Positions 53,238 to 61,142 of a stretch of 64,000 bases of DNA are shown here, piece by piece (positions within the stretch are counted from its first letter, which is position 1; each line of letters starts with the position of its first letter). The position numbers and the translations under genes were made by a program. The stretch is from an uncultured Caulobacteraceae bacterium (GTDB taxonomy: Bacteria; Pseudomonadota; Alphaproteobacteria; Caulobacterales; Caulobacteraceae). The stretch lies in assembly GCA_903872075.1 (NCBI GenBank), contig CAIQJF010000039.1, positions 16,009 to 80,008 on the forward strand. Reading direction: 5' to 3'. The notes under the pieces are model-generated. The model had not been told where the DNA came from. It worked only from the letters and a program-made list of their open reading frames with translations, and searched no databases.

Positions 53238-54047
53238 ATGACCAAGACCATCTTCATCACCGGCGCGTCCACCGGCCTCGGCCGCGCCACGGCCCTGCTG
53301 TTCGCGTCCAAGGGCTGGAAGGTGATCGCCACCATGCGCAGCCCCGAGAAGGAGACCGAGCTCGCCGCCACGCCCGGGATCACCCTCCTGCCGCTGGACG
53401 TGACCCACCCGGGCCAGATCAGGGAGACGGCCGCCAAGGCCCTGGCTCTCGGATCGATCGATGTGCTGTTCAACAACGCCGGCTACGGCATCGCCGGCGC
53501 CTTCGAGGGGGCGACCGACGACCAGTTGGTCAATCAGCTGAACACCAACCTGCTGGGCGTCATGCGCGTCACCCAGGCCTTCCTGCCGGCCATGCGCGAG
53601 CGCGGGCAGGGGACGATCGTCACCACCACCTCCATCGGCGGCCTCGTCACGTTCCCGTTCAACTCGGTCTACCACGCCACGAAATGGGGCCTGGAGGGCT
53701 GGAGCGAGAGCCTCGCCTATGAGCTCGAACCCTTCGGCCTGAAGGTGAAGACCGTCGCCCCCGGCGGCATCGCCACCGACTTCGGCGGCCGCTCGCTCGT
53801 CCTCACCCCGCACCCGGCCTATACGGCCGGCATCGCCAAGACCATGGCCGCCTTCAGCAACCCCGAACGCCGGTCCAGCGGCTCCACCGCCGAACAGATC
53901 GCCGAGGTGGTCTACCAGGCCGCCACCGACGACACCGACCGCGTCACCGTCGTCGCCGGCGAAGACGCCAAGGTCACCTACGGCCGGCGCCTGACGGCCG
54001 GCGTCGAGGCGTTCCGCGCCGGAATCCGGCAGATGTTCCTGGGGTAG
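53238..54047 (+). CDS. Short-chain dehydrogenase/reductase
   Basis: A 269-residue classical SDR. The nucleotide-binding motif is ITGASTGLGRA, the NNAGYG structural motif follows, and the catalytic Ser (TTTSIGG) and YxxxK (YHATK) are in place. The substrate is unknown. It follows the aldo/keto reductase gene by 11 bp. A GC-rich inverted-repeat element lies 12 bp after its stop. Confidence 0.92.
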   Translation: MTKTIFITGASTGLGRATALLFASKGWKVIATMRSPEKETELAATPGITLLPLDVTHPGQIRETAAKALALGSIDVLFNNAGYGIAGAFEGATDDQLVNQLNTNLLGVMRVTQAFLPAMRERGQGTIVTTTSIGGLVTFPFNSVYHATKWGLEGWSESLAYELEPFGLKVKTVAPGGIATDFGGRSLVLTPHPAYTAGIAKTMAAFSNPERRSSGSTAEQIAEVVYQAATDDTDRVTVVAGEDAKVTYGRRLTAGVEAFRAGIRQMFLG

Positions 54048-54059
54048 GGGCCCCGCCCA

Positions 54060-54172
54060 GCGCCCCCTCCGTCGCCTTCGGCGACACCTCCCCCGTAAAC
54101 GGGGGAGGAGAGAGGCGCCCATCTCCTCCCCCGCACAGCGGGGGAGGTGGCGCGAAGCGTCGGAGGGGGCGC
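54060..54172. repeat. 113-bp intergenic inverted-repeat element (complete copy)
   Basis: Perfect 12-bp terminal inverted repeats (GCGCCCCCTCCG / CGGAGGGGGCGC) enclose three internal hairpins: GTCGCC-TTC-GGCGAC; CCTCCCCCGT-AA-ACGGGGGAGG; and CCTCCCCCGC-ACA-GCGGGGGAGG. It sits between two convergent genes. A partial copy begins at 63923. It looks like a small mobile or REP-like element and may act as a bidirectional transcription end. Confidence 0.85.
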
Positions 54173-54186
54173 AAGGCCCCCCACTG

Positions 54187-55278
54187 TCAAAGCGCATTCA
54201 CCACCGGCGCCAGCCACCCGGACAGCGCCGTCCAGGCCGCCTCGCCGTCGTCCATCAGCCCCAGCCGCACCACCACGGCGCGCTTGGAGAGCACCACCGC
54301 GATCACCTGTCCGTTGTGCCCCTGGGCCGAGAACGTCTCCATCGGACCCTCGCCACGCATCAGCGAAGGTTCGCCGTTCCCCGGCTTGGTCTCCAGCCAC
54401 CACCCGGCCCCATAGGCCGGCTGCATCTGCGACGGCCGCCGGCCGAACACCTGCCAGCCGGGCGGGATCACCTGCTTGCCGTCCCAGCCACCGTTGTTGC
54501 GATACATCTCGCCGAACCGCGCGAAATCCCGCGCCGTGGCGTAGACCAGCGAGCCGCCCACGAACGTCCCGGCCGCATCGAACTCGGCGATCGCCGAGGT
54601 CATGCCCAGCGGATCGAACAGCCGGCGCTGGATCCAGTCGGCCATCGTCCGCCGCCGCGCCTCCGGCGTCACCGCTGTCGGGAACAGATGCGCCTGCAGC
54701 TCCGCCGCCGCGAAATGGAACGATCCGGTGGAATAGCGCCAGTGCGTCCCCGGCGGATAGGCCTGCGGCTTGGCCGCCACATAGGCCGCCCCGTCGAACC
54801 GCCCCTCGCCATACAGCATCCGCGTGGCGTCCGACTTGGCCGGATCATAGTCGCCCTCGTCCCAGGCCAGGCCGTCGGTCAGGGTCAGCAGATGGCGCAT
54901 CGTCAGGCTGGGGTCGCCCGCGTGGCGCAGCTTCAGCGGCGCGTCGATATCGATCAGCCCGTCGCCCACGGCGATGCCGACCAGGGCGTGGGTGATCGAC
55001 TTGGCCATGGACCAGGAGATGTGGCGCACGCCCGGCCCGCTGTCGGCGCCATAGCGCTCATAGACCAGGGTCCCGTCCTGCACGATCACCAGGGCGTCGG
55101 TCTGGCCCAGGGCCGGATCGGCGCCCGACGCGGCGCGGGCCCAGGCCTTGTCCCAGACGCTGACATCGCGGCCCGGCGCCGCCGTCCAGGCGATATCGGC
55201 CCGCGCCGCGGCGGGGGCGAGCAGGGGCCCGGCCGCGATCGCGGCGCCCACACCCATGGCGAAGTCGCGGCGCTTCAT
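54187..55278 (-). CDS. Serine hydrolase, class C beta-lactamase-fold
   Basis: A 363-residue exported protein. An N-terminal MKRRDFAMG followed by a hydrophobic stretch resembles a Tat-type signal. The SxxK motif is in SWSMAKSITH and the YxN-like motif in RYSTGSFHFA. This matches the 6-aminohexanoate-dimer hydrolase/esterase group rather than true beta-lactamases. It likely acts on an ester or amide in the periplasm. It is divergent from a small secreted protein. Confidence 0.87.
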   Translation of the reverse strand: MKRRDFAMGVGAAIAAGPLLAPAAARADIAWTAAPGRDVSVWDKAWARAASGADPALGQTDALVIVQDGTLVYERYGADSGPGVRHISWSMAKSITHALVGIAVGDGLIDIDAPLKLRHAGDPSLTMRHLLTLTDGLAWDEGDYDPAKSDATRMLYGEGRFDGAAYVAAKPQAYPPGTHWRYSTGSFHFAAAELQAHLFPTAVTPEARRRTMADWIQRRLFDPLGMTSAIAEFDAAGTFVGGSLVYATARDFARFGEMYRNNGGWDGKQVIPPGWQVFGRRPSQMQPAYGAGWWLETKPGNGEPSLMRGEGPMETFSAQGHNGQVIAVVLSKRAVVVRLGLMDDGEAAWTALSGWLAPVVNAL

Positions 55279-55325
55279 GGCAGACTGCTCCCGTATTTCG
55301 AGGCGGAACTTAGAAGGTAACGGCG

Positions 55326-55667
55326 ATGCGGCGCAATTGGATCGGCGGATGTCTGGCGGCTGTGGCGGCGCTCACCGCGCCCGCCCTGGTCCGCGCCGCC
55401 GATACGCCGCCGGCCGCCGCGACCCAGCCGCCCGCCATCGTGAAGATCGGCGCGGCCTACGTCGCCAAGCAATACTGCTCCTGCCTGTTCGTCGCCGGCC
55501 GCCCGGAATCCTCCTGCAAGCCCGAGTTCAAGCCCCAGATCGACATGGCCAAGGTGGACGTGGACCGCACCAAACTCCCCGCCCGGGCGAAGGTGAGCGT
55601 GGCGCTTGGACCGGTGGTGGCCGAAGCGACCTACAGCCGGCGGTATGGGTGTGTCTTGTCGAAGTGA
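55326..55667 (+). CDS. Small exported protein of unknown function
   Basis: A 113-residue protein with a signal peptide (GGCLAAVAALTAPALVRA). The mature part has Cys residues in QYCSCLFVAG, SSCKPEF and YGCVLSK, likely forming disulfides. AAGGT precedes the ATG. I do not recognise the family. It is divergent from the serine hydrolase, 47 bp between starts, so they may share a control region. Confidence 0.65.
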   Translation: MRRNWIGGCLAAVAALTAPALVRAADTPPAAATQPPAIVKIGAAYVAKQYCSCLFVAGRPESSCKPEFKPQIDMAKVDVDRTKLPARAKVSVALGPVVAEATYSRRYGCVLSK

Positions 55668-55718
55668 CGCGGACTCCGACCATGTTGCGCAATGCCTAAC
55701 AGCTGGAAGTCTGAGCCA

Positions 55719-56036
55719 TCAAACCCGGCGCGCCGGCTTGAGCGAGGCCAGCATTTCGCGCCGCAGAATGGCGTTCAGGCGGCTCTGGTATCCCTTCCCC
55801 TGAGACTTGAGCCAGGCCAGCACATCGGCGTCCACCCGGGCGGTGATCTGCTGCTTCACGGGCCGGTAGAAGCGCCCCCGGACGCCGGCGCTCCAGGCCT
55901 CATCGGACAGTTCGGGACTGTCGCTGGTGTCGATCGACTCGTCAGACAGAGTCACCAACTCGGCCAGGTGCTCGCGCTGCGCGTCGGTCAGCGCGGGCGG
56001 GGCTTCCAGGGTGTGGCTAACTGTTTTCGTTTTCAT
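55719..56036 (-). CDS. brnA: BrnA family antitoxin
   Basis: A 105-residue protein. The C-terminal half (RPVKQQITARVDADVLAWLK, SQGKGYQSRLNAILRREM) is a ribbon-helix-helix-type DNA-binding domain of the BrnA family. The N-terminal acidic part would wrap the toxin. It overlaps the upstream brnT gene by 20 bp, the usual toxin-first order of this type II system. It probably represses its own promoter together with BrnT. Confidence 0.9.
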   Translation of the reverse strand: MKTKTVSHTLEAPPALTDAQREHLAELVTLSDESIDTSDSPELSDEAWSAGVRGRFYRPVKQQITARVDADVLAWLKSQGKGYQSRLNAILRREMLASLKPARRV

Positions 56037-56328
56037 AGCGTCGCCTCTCTCGCGGCGTGGCCCGCCGCGCTGAAATGATGCGGATGATCTCGACCGATCC
56101 GCCGTCGGCGTCGTCCTCTGTGAGGGTGTGGGCCACGAGAAGGATCACGACGCCCTGGACCGCGCCAATGGTCTGCCACCGCTGTTCGCCGCTCTCGATG
56201 CGATCCTGCACGGAGACGTGCAGCGGATCCTGAAAAACGTGCCGGGCTTCCTCAAAGGTCACGCCGTCATGCTTGCGCTGATTTGAGAGGTTCTTCGCCT
56301 CGTCCCATTCAAATCGGACGCCGGTCAT
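56017..56328 (-). CDS. brnT: BrnT family toxin (ribonuclease)
   Basis: A 103-residue protein beginning MTGVRFEWDEAKNLSNQRKH, with FEWDEAKNLSNQRKHDGVTF being the family signature. The C-terminal RIISARRATPRERRRYE is the basic active-site end of the RelE-like fold. It should cleave RNA when free of BrnA. The first gene of the operon, it is directly preceded by an AT-rich promoter with short palindromes. Confidence 0.92.
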   Translation of the reverse strand: MTGVRFEWDEAKNLSNQRKHDGVTFEEARHVFQDPLHVSVQDRIESGEQRWQTIGAVQGVVILLVAHTLTEDDADGGSVEIIRIISARRATPRERRRYENENS

Positions 56329-56337
56329 GAACGCTTT

Positions 56338-56354
56338 ATAATTATGAATACGTA
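56338..56354 (-). promoter_or_regulatory. Probable brnTA promoter/operator
   Basis: The stretch 10-26 bp before the brnT start is markedly AT-rich against the GC-rich surroundings and contains the palindromes ATAATTAT (56338-56345) and TACGTA (56349-56354). BrnTA systems are known to be autorepressed at palindromic sites. A -10-like TATAAT-type motif overlaps, but exact promoter elements are inferred. Confidence 0.5.
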
Positions 56355-56587
56355 GTTACACAAGTTGCCCCGTCGTGCGTCCTGCGCCACGGCCGCGCCG
56401 TTAAATCGGGCGCCGATCCTTCTCCGCCGCGACCTTTTCAGGCGAGGGCGCGCGCATCGGCCGTCATCCCCAACGCCATATGCAAATCGCGCACCCCGTG
56501 GGTATCATCGCCCCCGGTCCGCTGCGCCATTCGGGAATCGCGATCCCGAATCCCAAACCCAGCCCGGGCCGGTCATCGGAGGTGGAT

Positions 56588-57568
56588 ATGGATGGCGTTC
56601 TGGTCGGCAAGCGGGTGATCGGCGCCCAGTCCCCGGTGACGGTGGGCTGGGAGAACATCCCCAAGGTGGAGGGCGGCCCGGTGAAACGGCTGTTCTTCAG
56701 CTGGTTCCAGCCGGTGGCGCTCTTCGGGTTTCTGGCCTTCTGGTACTACGCGCCCAATTCCATCGCCAAGGCCTCGGTCGCCCTCAACGTCGCCATCGGC
56801 TTTCGCCTGCTGCTGATGGCCCTTGAGATCCTCTTCCCGCGTCACGAAAGCTGGCGGCTGACCTGGAAGGAACTGGCCACCGACCTGTTCTACGTCGGCC
56901 TCGGCTACACCTTCCTCAAGATCTTCGACCACTACATCGGCAGCGACGCGCTCATCGACACCCTCATGCACCAGCTGCACGTCGAAAAATTCAACTGGTT
57001 CATGGGCCTGCCCCTGCTGGTTCAGGCGATCATGATCTCGGTGATCTTTGATTTCGGGCAGTATTGGATGCATCGCGGCATGCACAACTGGTACCCGCTG
57101 TGGCTCCCCCACTCGGTGCACCACTACATCACCCAGCTGAACATCGCCAAGGGCGCGGTCGGCAATCCGGTGGAGCTGTTCCTGATCGGCCTGGGCGTCG
57201 GCGGCCTCTTCGACTTCCTGCCGCGCGCCTTCCTCCTGGCCGGCGTGTTCGAGGTGACCATCGCCATCTACACCCACATCAACGTGCGCTTCGATTCCCC
57301 GCGCTGGTGGCGGTTCCTGTTCAACACCACCGAGCATCACAGCCTGCATCACTCCCGCGACTGGGAGGCCACCCGCAGCAACTACGCCAACACCTACATC
57401 TTCATCGACCGCATCTTCGGCACCTGCGTCGACGGCGAGGCCGAGCTGCTGGGCATGGAGGGCGGGCGCCGCATGTCGCTGCGCGAGCAGATGACCTATC
57501 CCTTCACCCAGGGCTGGGGCGCGATCAGGCAACGGTTGGGCGGACCCACGCCGGCCCCGGCCGAGTGA
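56588..57568 (+). CDS. Sterol desaturase/fatty acid hydroxylase family membrane protein
   Basis: A 326-residue multi-pass membrane protein. Three histidine boxes bind a di-iron centre: HRGMHN, HSVHHY and HHSLHH. Several hydrophobic helices surround them. It likely hydroxylates or desaturates a lipid. The ATG at 56588 follows GGAGGTGGAT; an upstream in-frame ATG lacks a site. Its stop shares a base with the next gene's ATG (TGATG), so translation is coupled. Known relatives include hopanoid, carotenoid and fatty-acid modifying enzymes. Confidence 0.88.
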   Translation: MDGVLVGKRVIGAQSPVTVGWENIPKVEGGPVKRLFFSWFQPVALFGFLAFWYYAPNSIAKASVALNVAIGFRLLLMALEILFPRHESWRLTWKELATDLFYVGLGYTFLKIFDHYIGSDALIDTLMHQLHVEKFNWFMGLPLLVQAIMISVIFDFGQYWMHRGMHNWYPLWLPHSVHHYITQLNIAKGAVGNPVELFLIGLGVGGLFDFLPRAFLLAGVFEVTIAIYTHINVRFDSPRWWRFLFNTTEHHSLHHSRDWEATRSNYANTYIFIDRIFGTCVDGEAELLGMEGGRRMSLREQMTYPFTQGWGAIRQRLGGPTPAPAE

Positions 57569-58263
57569 TGGAAACCGTCCCCCCCGCCTATGGCCGCACG
57601 CCGGGCTTCGGCCTCGACCGCGGCGCGGCCCCGGCCTCGCTTACGACCGAGCGCCTCAACCTGCGCCTCATCGACTGGATCTGGCGGATCCGGGGCGCCG
57701 TTCCGCTCCCACCCGGCCAATCCACCGATGAGGCCTTCGACCGCCTCGCCCCCCTTTTCGGCGAATCCGGCACGCGCTGGCAGCGCGCGGGCGACACCCT
57801 GACCTTCACCAAGACCAACCAGGCGGCCCAGGACAAGATGTCCGTCTTCGACGGCGGCGCCTTAAGGATCGAGACGGCCGGCGCCACGGCCGTGCTGCGC
57901 TATCAGCTCACCAGCCGGGCGCTGCTGGCCTGTTTCCTGGCGCCCCTGCTGTTCCTCAGCCTGTCTCAGGTGACCATCCTGATCAAGAAATACGACAAGC
58001 CGCCGGCCGCCGCCAAGAAGGATACGAAGAAGGACCAGGTCCACGCCCTCAACCCCATCGACAAGGCCCTGGGCGCCCCCGCGCCCGAAAAGCCGAAGAA
58101 GGGCAAGGACGGCAAGCCGAAAGGCGACGACGACAAGAAGCTCTCGCCCAAGGCGGGCTATGTCTTCGCCGAGATCTTCGCCTTTCTCTATGTCCTCGGC
58201 CGCATCCTGGAGGACCGTCTGGTGGGCCGGCTGTTCCGGAAACACCTGACGGCCCATCCATGA
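57568..58263 (+). CDS. Membrane protein with Lys-rich linker, unknown function
   Basis: A 231-residue protein. An N-terminal cytoplasmic-looking domain (about 1-110) precedes two membrane helices (LLACFLAPLLFLSLSQVTIL and AGYVFAEIFAFLYVLGRIL) separated by about 60 residues rich in Lys, Pro and Ala (KPPAAAKKDTKKD; EKPKKGKDGKPK). I do not recognise the family. It is translationally coupled on both sides, to a sterol-desaturase gene (TGATG) and a beta-propeller gene (ATGA), implying a membrane complex or shared pathway. Confidence 0.75.
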   Translation: METVPPAYGRTPGFGLDRGAAPASLTTERLNLRLIDWIWRIRGAVPLPPGQSTDEAFDRLAPLFGESGTRWQRAGDTLTFTKTNQAAQDKMSVFDGGALRIETAGATAVLRYQLTSRALLACFLAPLLFLSLSQVTILIKKYDKPPAAAKKDTKKDQVHALNPIDKALGAPAPEKPKKGKDGKPKGDDDKKLSPKAGYVFAEIFAFLYVLGRILEDRLVGRLFRKHLTAHP

Positions 58264-59249
58264 GGCCGATCGCCGGTCTGGTCTTCGGCCTGGCCCTGTT
58301 CGCCGGGGCCGGCCTCGGCGGCGCCCGCGCGGCGCCCGCGGCCCCCCCAGCGCCGCGGCCCATGTCGGAGCTCAAGATCGCGGCGGCCATCCCCGTCGGC
58401 AAGACGGCCGACTGGGTCAGGGTCACCGCGACCAAGGTGTGGGTGGGCAGCAAGGGCCCCTTCGCCGTCCACGAGATCGACCCCGCGACCAACCACGTAT
58501 TCGACGTGCCCCTGCCGGGCGATCCCTGCGCCGGGCTCGCGGCCGACGCCGACAGCCTGTGGGTGCCCCTGTGCGGCGCCACGCCGAAGCTGGCCAAGGT
58601 CGACCTGAAGTCCCGCACCCTCAGCGCGGTCTTCGATGTGGGCCCCGCGGCGGCGGAGGGCGGCGTCGCGGTCGGCGCGGGCTACGTCTGGCTGGTGACA
58701 GACAAGCAGGGCGCCCTGGCCCGCATTGATCCCGCCACCGGCGCCGTGGTCGGCGTCACGCGGCTTCCGCCAGGCTCCTACAACCCGGTGTTCAGCGACG
58801 GGCGGGTCTGGGTCTCGCGCGCCGAGGGCGCCGAACTGACGGTGGTCGACGCCAAGACCGCCCAGGTGGTCGGCCATGTGGCCACGGGCCCGGGCCCGCG
58901 CTTCCTCACCGCCGGCGCCGGCGCGGTCTGGACCCTGAACCAGGGCGACGGCTCTCTCAGCCGCATCGACACCGCCGGCCATCGGCCCGTGGCCGCCGTG
59001 CCGCTTAACACCCCGGGCGCCGGCGGCGACATCGCCTATTCGGACGGCGTGGTGTGGACCACCATGATCGGCACCCCGCTGACGGCCGTCGACGCGGCCC
59101 GCGGGGTCATCCTCTGCCAGTGGAAGGGCGCGGGGGGAGACGCCATCGGCGTGGGGCGTGGGGCTGTGTGGCTGACGGATCTCACTGGGGGGAGGGTGCT
59201 GAGGATCGACCTGAGTGATGTGCCGAAGGCGTGTCGGGGCGGCGGCTAG
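58260..59249 (+). CDS. Exported beta-propeller protein (Vgb/YVTN-like)
   Basis: A 329-residue protein with a signal peptide (AGLVFGLALFAGAGLGGARA). The mature part has about seven repeats of the form W/V-x-aromatic...D-x-x-T/K-G-x-V-x (LARIDPATGAVVGVTRLPPG; LTVVDAKTAQVVGHVATGPG; VWVSRAEGAE), a beta-propeller like virginiamycin-B lyase relatives. A lyase function is not implied. The ATG overlaps the preceding stop (ATGA). It could bind a product of the desaturase partner in the periplasm. Confidence 0.82.
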   Translation: MRPIAGLVFGLALFAGAGLGGARAAPAAPPAPRPMSELKIAAAIPVGKTADWVRVTATKVWVGSKGPFAVHEIDPATNHVFDVPLPGDPCAGLAADADSLWVPLCGATPKLAKVDLKSRTLSAVFDVGPAAAEGGVAVGAGYVWLVTDKQGALARIDPATGAVVGVTRLPPGSYNPVFSDGRVWVSRAEGAELTVVDAKTAQVVGHVATGPGPRFLTAGAGAVWTLNQGDGSLSRIDTAGHRPVAAVPLNTPGAGGDIAYSDGVVWTTMIGTPLTAVDAARGVILCQWKGAGGDAIGVGRGAVWLTDLTGGRVLRIDLSDVPKACRGGG

Positions 59250-59319
59250 GGGCGGTGACGGGGAAATTCCCGACAACAAACCTCAGGCGCGAAACAGGTG
59301 ACGGGTCGCCGCTGCTAGG

Positions 59320-59952
59320 TCATTGGGCGGCGCCGTCGGCGCCAGCCATCCATTCGTGCATGGCCCGAACAACCTCGGCGGTTGGATACTGCGTGATATC
59401 CTCTTGAGACGATCCGGCAGCGAGTTCGCGCTCCCAGTACCACTCCTGGAAGGCGGCATATTCGCCGAGTATCCGGGCAGCTCCAACGGCGGCAGCGCCG
59501 GCCTGATTGACGAGCCAGCTTCTCACGTGGCGGACAGCCTTCGCATAGTCGCCGCCATGAGATTGGATGTCCCATCCCGAAATGTCGGATAGGGATTTCT
59601 GGTAGTCGAATCGTTCTCGCTCAAGAATCAAGATTGTTTTGGTCGTGAGCTCATCGGCGCCAAATCGGCGGCAAGCGTGATCGATTCCTAGCTCGAAGGG
59701 CATGTTCATTCGGGCGAAATCGCCGGCAGCGTCGGCCTTGCAACGAGAGAGGTCGTGGATGCCGAATTTGGAGCCGCGCACGATTTCGAAAATACGATCC
59801 AGTCGGCCTGCCGCGTTGTCCGCATTCTCGGGCGCAAAGCGCGGGAAGAAGCCCAGATAGACGACGCAGAACGCTACGGCTTGCAGTGTGGGCGCAAAAT
59901 CTTCGTCGAACGGGCAGTTGATGAAGACCGATCGGTCAAACGGCGGCGGCAA
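59320..59952 (-). CDS. Putative TIR/nucleoside-deoxyribosyltransferase-like protein
   Basis: A 210-residue protein. An N-terminal FINCPFDEDF strand-loop, SKFGIHDLSR and a NMPFELGIDHACRR segment follow in an order resembling nucleoside 2-deoxyribosyltransferase/TIR-like folds, where a Glu in the ExG segment is catalytic. Here Glu in FELG would play that part. The start is a TTG at 59952 after GAGGGG; no earlier start fits. It lies 2 bp after a DUF2188 gene in one operon. Function as a nucleotide- or NAD-cleaving effector is inference from the pattern; I do not know a named family. Confidence 0.6.
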   Translation of the reverse strand: MPPPFDRSVFINCPFDEDFAPTLQAVAFCVVYLGFFPRFAPENADNAAGRLDRIFEIVRGSKFGIHDLSRCKADAAGDFARMNMPFELGIDHACRRFGADELTTKTILILERERFDYQKSLSDISGWDIQSHGGDYAKAVRHVRSWLVNQAGAAAVGAARILGEYAAFQEWYWERELAAGSSQEDITQYPTAEVVRAMHEWMAGADGAAQ

Positions 59953-59954
59953 GT

Positions 59955-60161
59955 TTAGCCCCTCGGTGGGGGGTCTTTACGCTCGCGGATGCGGCCGTCG
60001 CGCCCATGCACGTAGACTTCCGTCTGTTGATTGCGGGCGATCTTGGTTGCCGCTTGTATGGCCTGGGCCTGTGTTTCGTGCGTGCTGGACGCACGCGACG
60101 CGCCCGCCCGCTTCACGCTCCAGTGTCCGTTGTTCGGAACGACGTGCTGACCCTTTGCCAT
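59955..60161 (-). CDS. DUF2188 family small protein
   Basis: A 68-residue protein beginning MAKGQHVVPNNGHWSVKRAG, with a QAIQAATKIARNQQTEVYVH segment and a basic end (RIRERKDPPPRG). This is the DUF2188 pattern, a short beta-alpha module of unknown function. A strong AAAGGAGG site precedes the ATG. It is the first gene of the two-gene operon with the TIR-like protein (2 bp apart). Confidence 0.88.
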   Translation of the reverse strand: MAKGQHVVPNNGHWSVKRAGASRASSTHETQAQAIQAATKIARNQQTEVYVHGRDGRIRERKDPPPRG

Positions 60162-60189
60162 AGCGTGATTGCCTCCTTTCCCTAGATAG

Positions 60190-60585
60190 CACTTCCAGGG
60201 CCGCAAACCAGAGTTTCGAACGACGCGCGCCGCCAAAAGGCTCGCCGAGGCGCAGGGCCTCAAAGCCCTGCGCGAGATCGCCGAGCGCAGCCAGGAACAG
60301 GTCGCCCAGGGCCTGGGGATCAAGCAGCCCTCGGTGCTGAAGATGGAACGTCAGACCGATCTCTATCTCTCCACCCTGCGCCACTTCGTCGCGACGGCCG
60401 GCGGCACGCTGGACCTGCGCGTGAACCTTCCGGGCAGGGGCGTGATAACCCCGACGGGGCCCGTCGCAGCGCTCATGAATCCGACGCCAGCGACTCGATG
60501 GGCGAATCCGTATGATCTGAATTGGCGTCCGCCGCTCTGGCGCGGCGGGCGACTGCAACGGCCTTGGCGTCGATACCGCGCTTAG
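60190..60585 (+). pseudogene. HigA-like XRE antitoxin remnant, 5'-truncated
   Basis: After the in-frame stop at 60187-60189 the frame reads RAAKRLAEAQGLKALREIAE, then EQVAQGLGIKQPSVLKMERQ, then STLRHFVATAGGTLDLRVNL. This matches the C-terminal two thirds of HigA-type antitoxins with an XRE HTH. No start codon with a ribosome site precedes the HTH; the first usable start (GTG 60334) falls within the recognition helix. The end runs into non-homologous sequence. No HigB toxin gene is present. It is a decayed gene. Confidence 0.7.
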
Positions 60586-60985
60586 TGAGGTCGATCCCGA
60601 TCACTCGGATATCCTCAACCCCAGGAAACTGAGACGAAATGGCCTGCCACTGAGCCTGCAGGGCGCTGATTAGGCAGCCGAAGCTCTCGGCTCGCGTCCC
60701 GGCCGGGAGGTCCCAAGCCTGCTTAACCCCCTGGTACACAAGCAAGAATATGCCTCGGCTGCTGCGCTTATCGCGCAGATAGTCCCCGCATAACTGAGTT
60801 TTTAGCCGTTCAAACAAGTGTGGGCCGGTCCATTTGTCCGCGAGCTTCAGCTCTGCGGGGACCGGGGCATCGAAGCCTACTCCGTGGAAGCGCAGGTCTG
60901 GGCGCTTGGCGTCGGCAAGCTCTTCCTCTTGAGGAATCGAATATCGCGCCCCCGAGCGGTCGCGGCACCAATTGCCAATGCCGCC
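60473..60985 (-). pseudogene. C-terminal remnant of a large conserved protein (probable NTPase-linked)
   Basis: The minus-strand frame reads IGNWCRDRSGARYSIPQEEE, then ADAKRPDLRFHGVGFDAPVP, then ELKLADKWTGPHLFERLKTQ, then CGDYLRDKRSSRGIFLLVYQ, and ends at 60473. I recall this as the C-terminus of very large bacterial proteins with an N-terminal ATPase-like part. The frame stays open to 61067 but has no start codon upstream of TTG 60817, and no NTPase domain precedes it. It is therefore a truncated gene. Family recollection is moderate. Confidence 0.6.
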
Positions 60986-61142
60986 GCCTGCGCCGCGTTG
61001 CCCTGTTGGGCGGGCAGTGGTCGCCGTCGAAGGTAGCCGGTGACAGTTTGGACTCGTGAGGTCGGCAGCTAGACAACTTGAAAAATATCAAAACGCAATG
61101 TATATTCACGTTTTCCGCCCATTGTTCCCCGAGCCCCACCCC

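Noticed and set aside
54187..55278. Class C beta-lactamase resistance gene
   Set aside because: The SxxK region and surroundings fit esterase or 6-aminohexanoate hydrolase relatives rather than resistance enzymes.
57064..57567. Upstream extension of the Lys-linker membrane protein
   Set aside because: It lies in another frame of the sterol desaturase gene; the overlapping TGATG start is the natural one.
59977..60558. 193-residue minus-strand frame over DUF2188
   Set aside because: It is out of frame with the DUF2188 gene, which has a strong ribosome site and family sequence.
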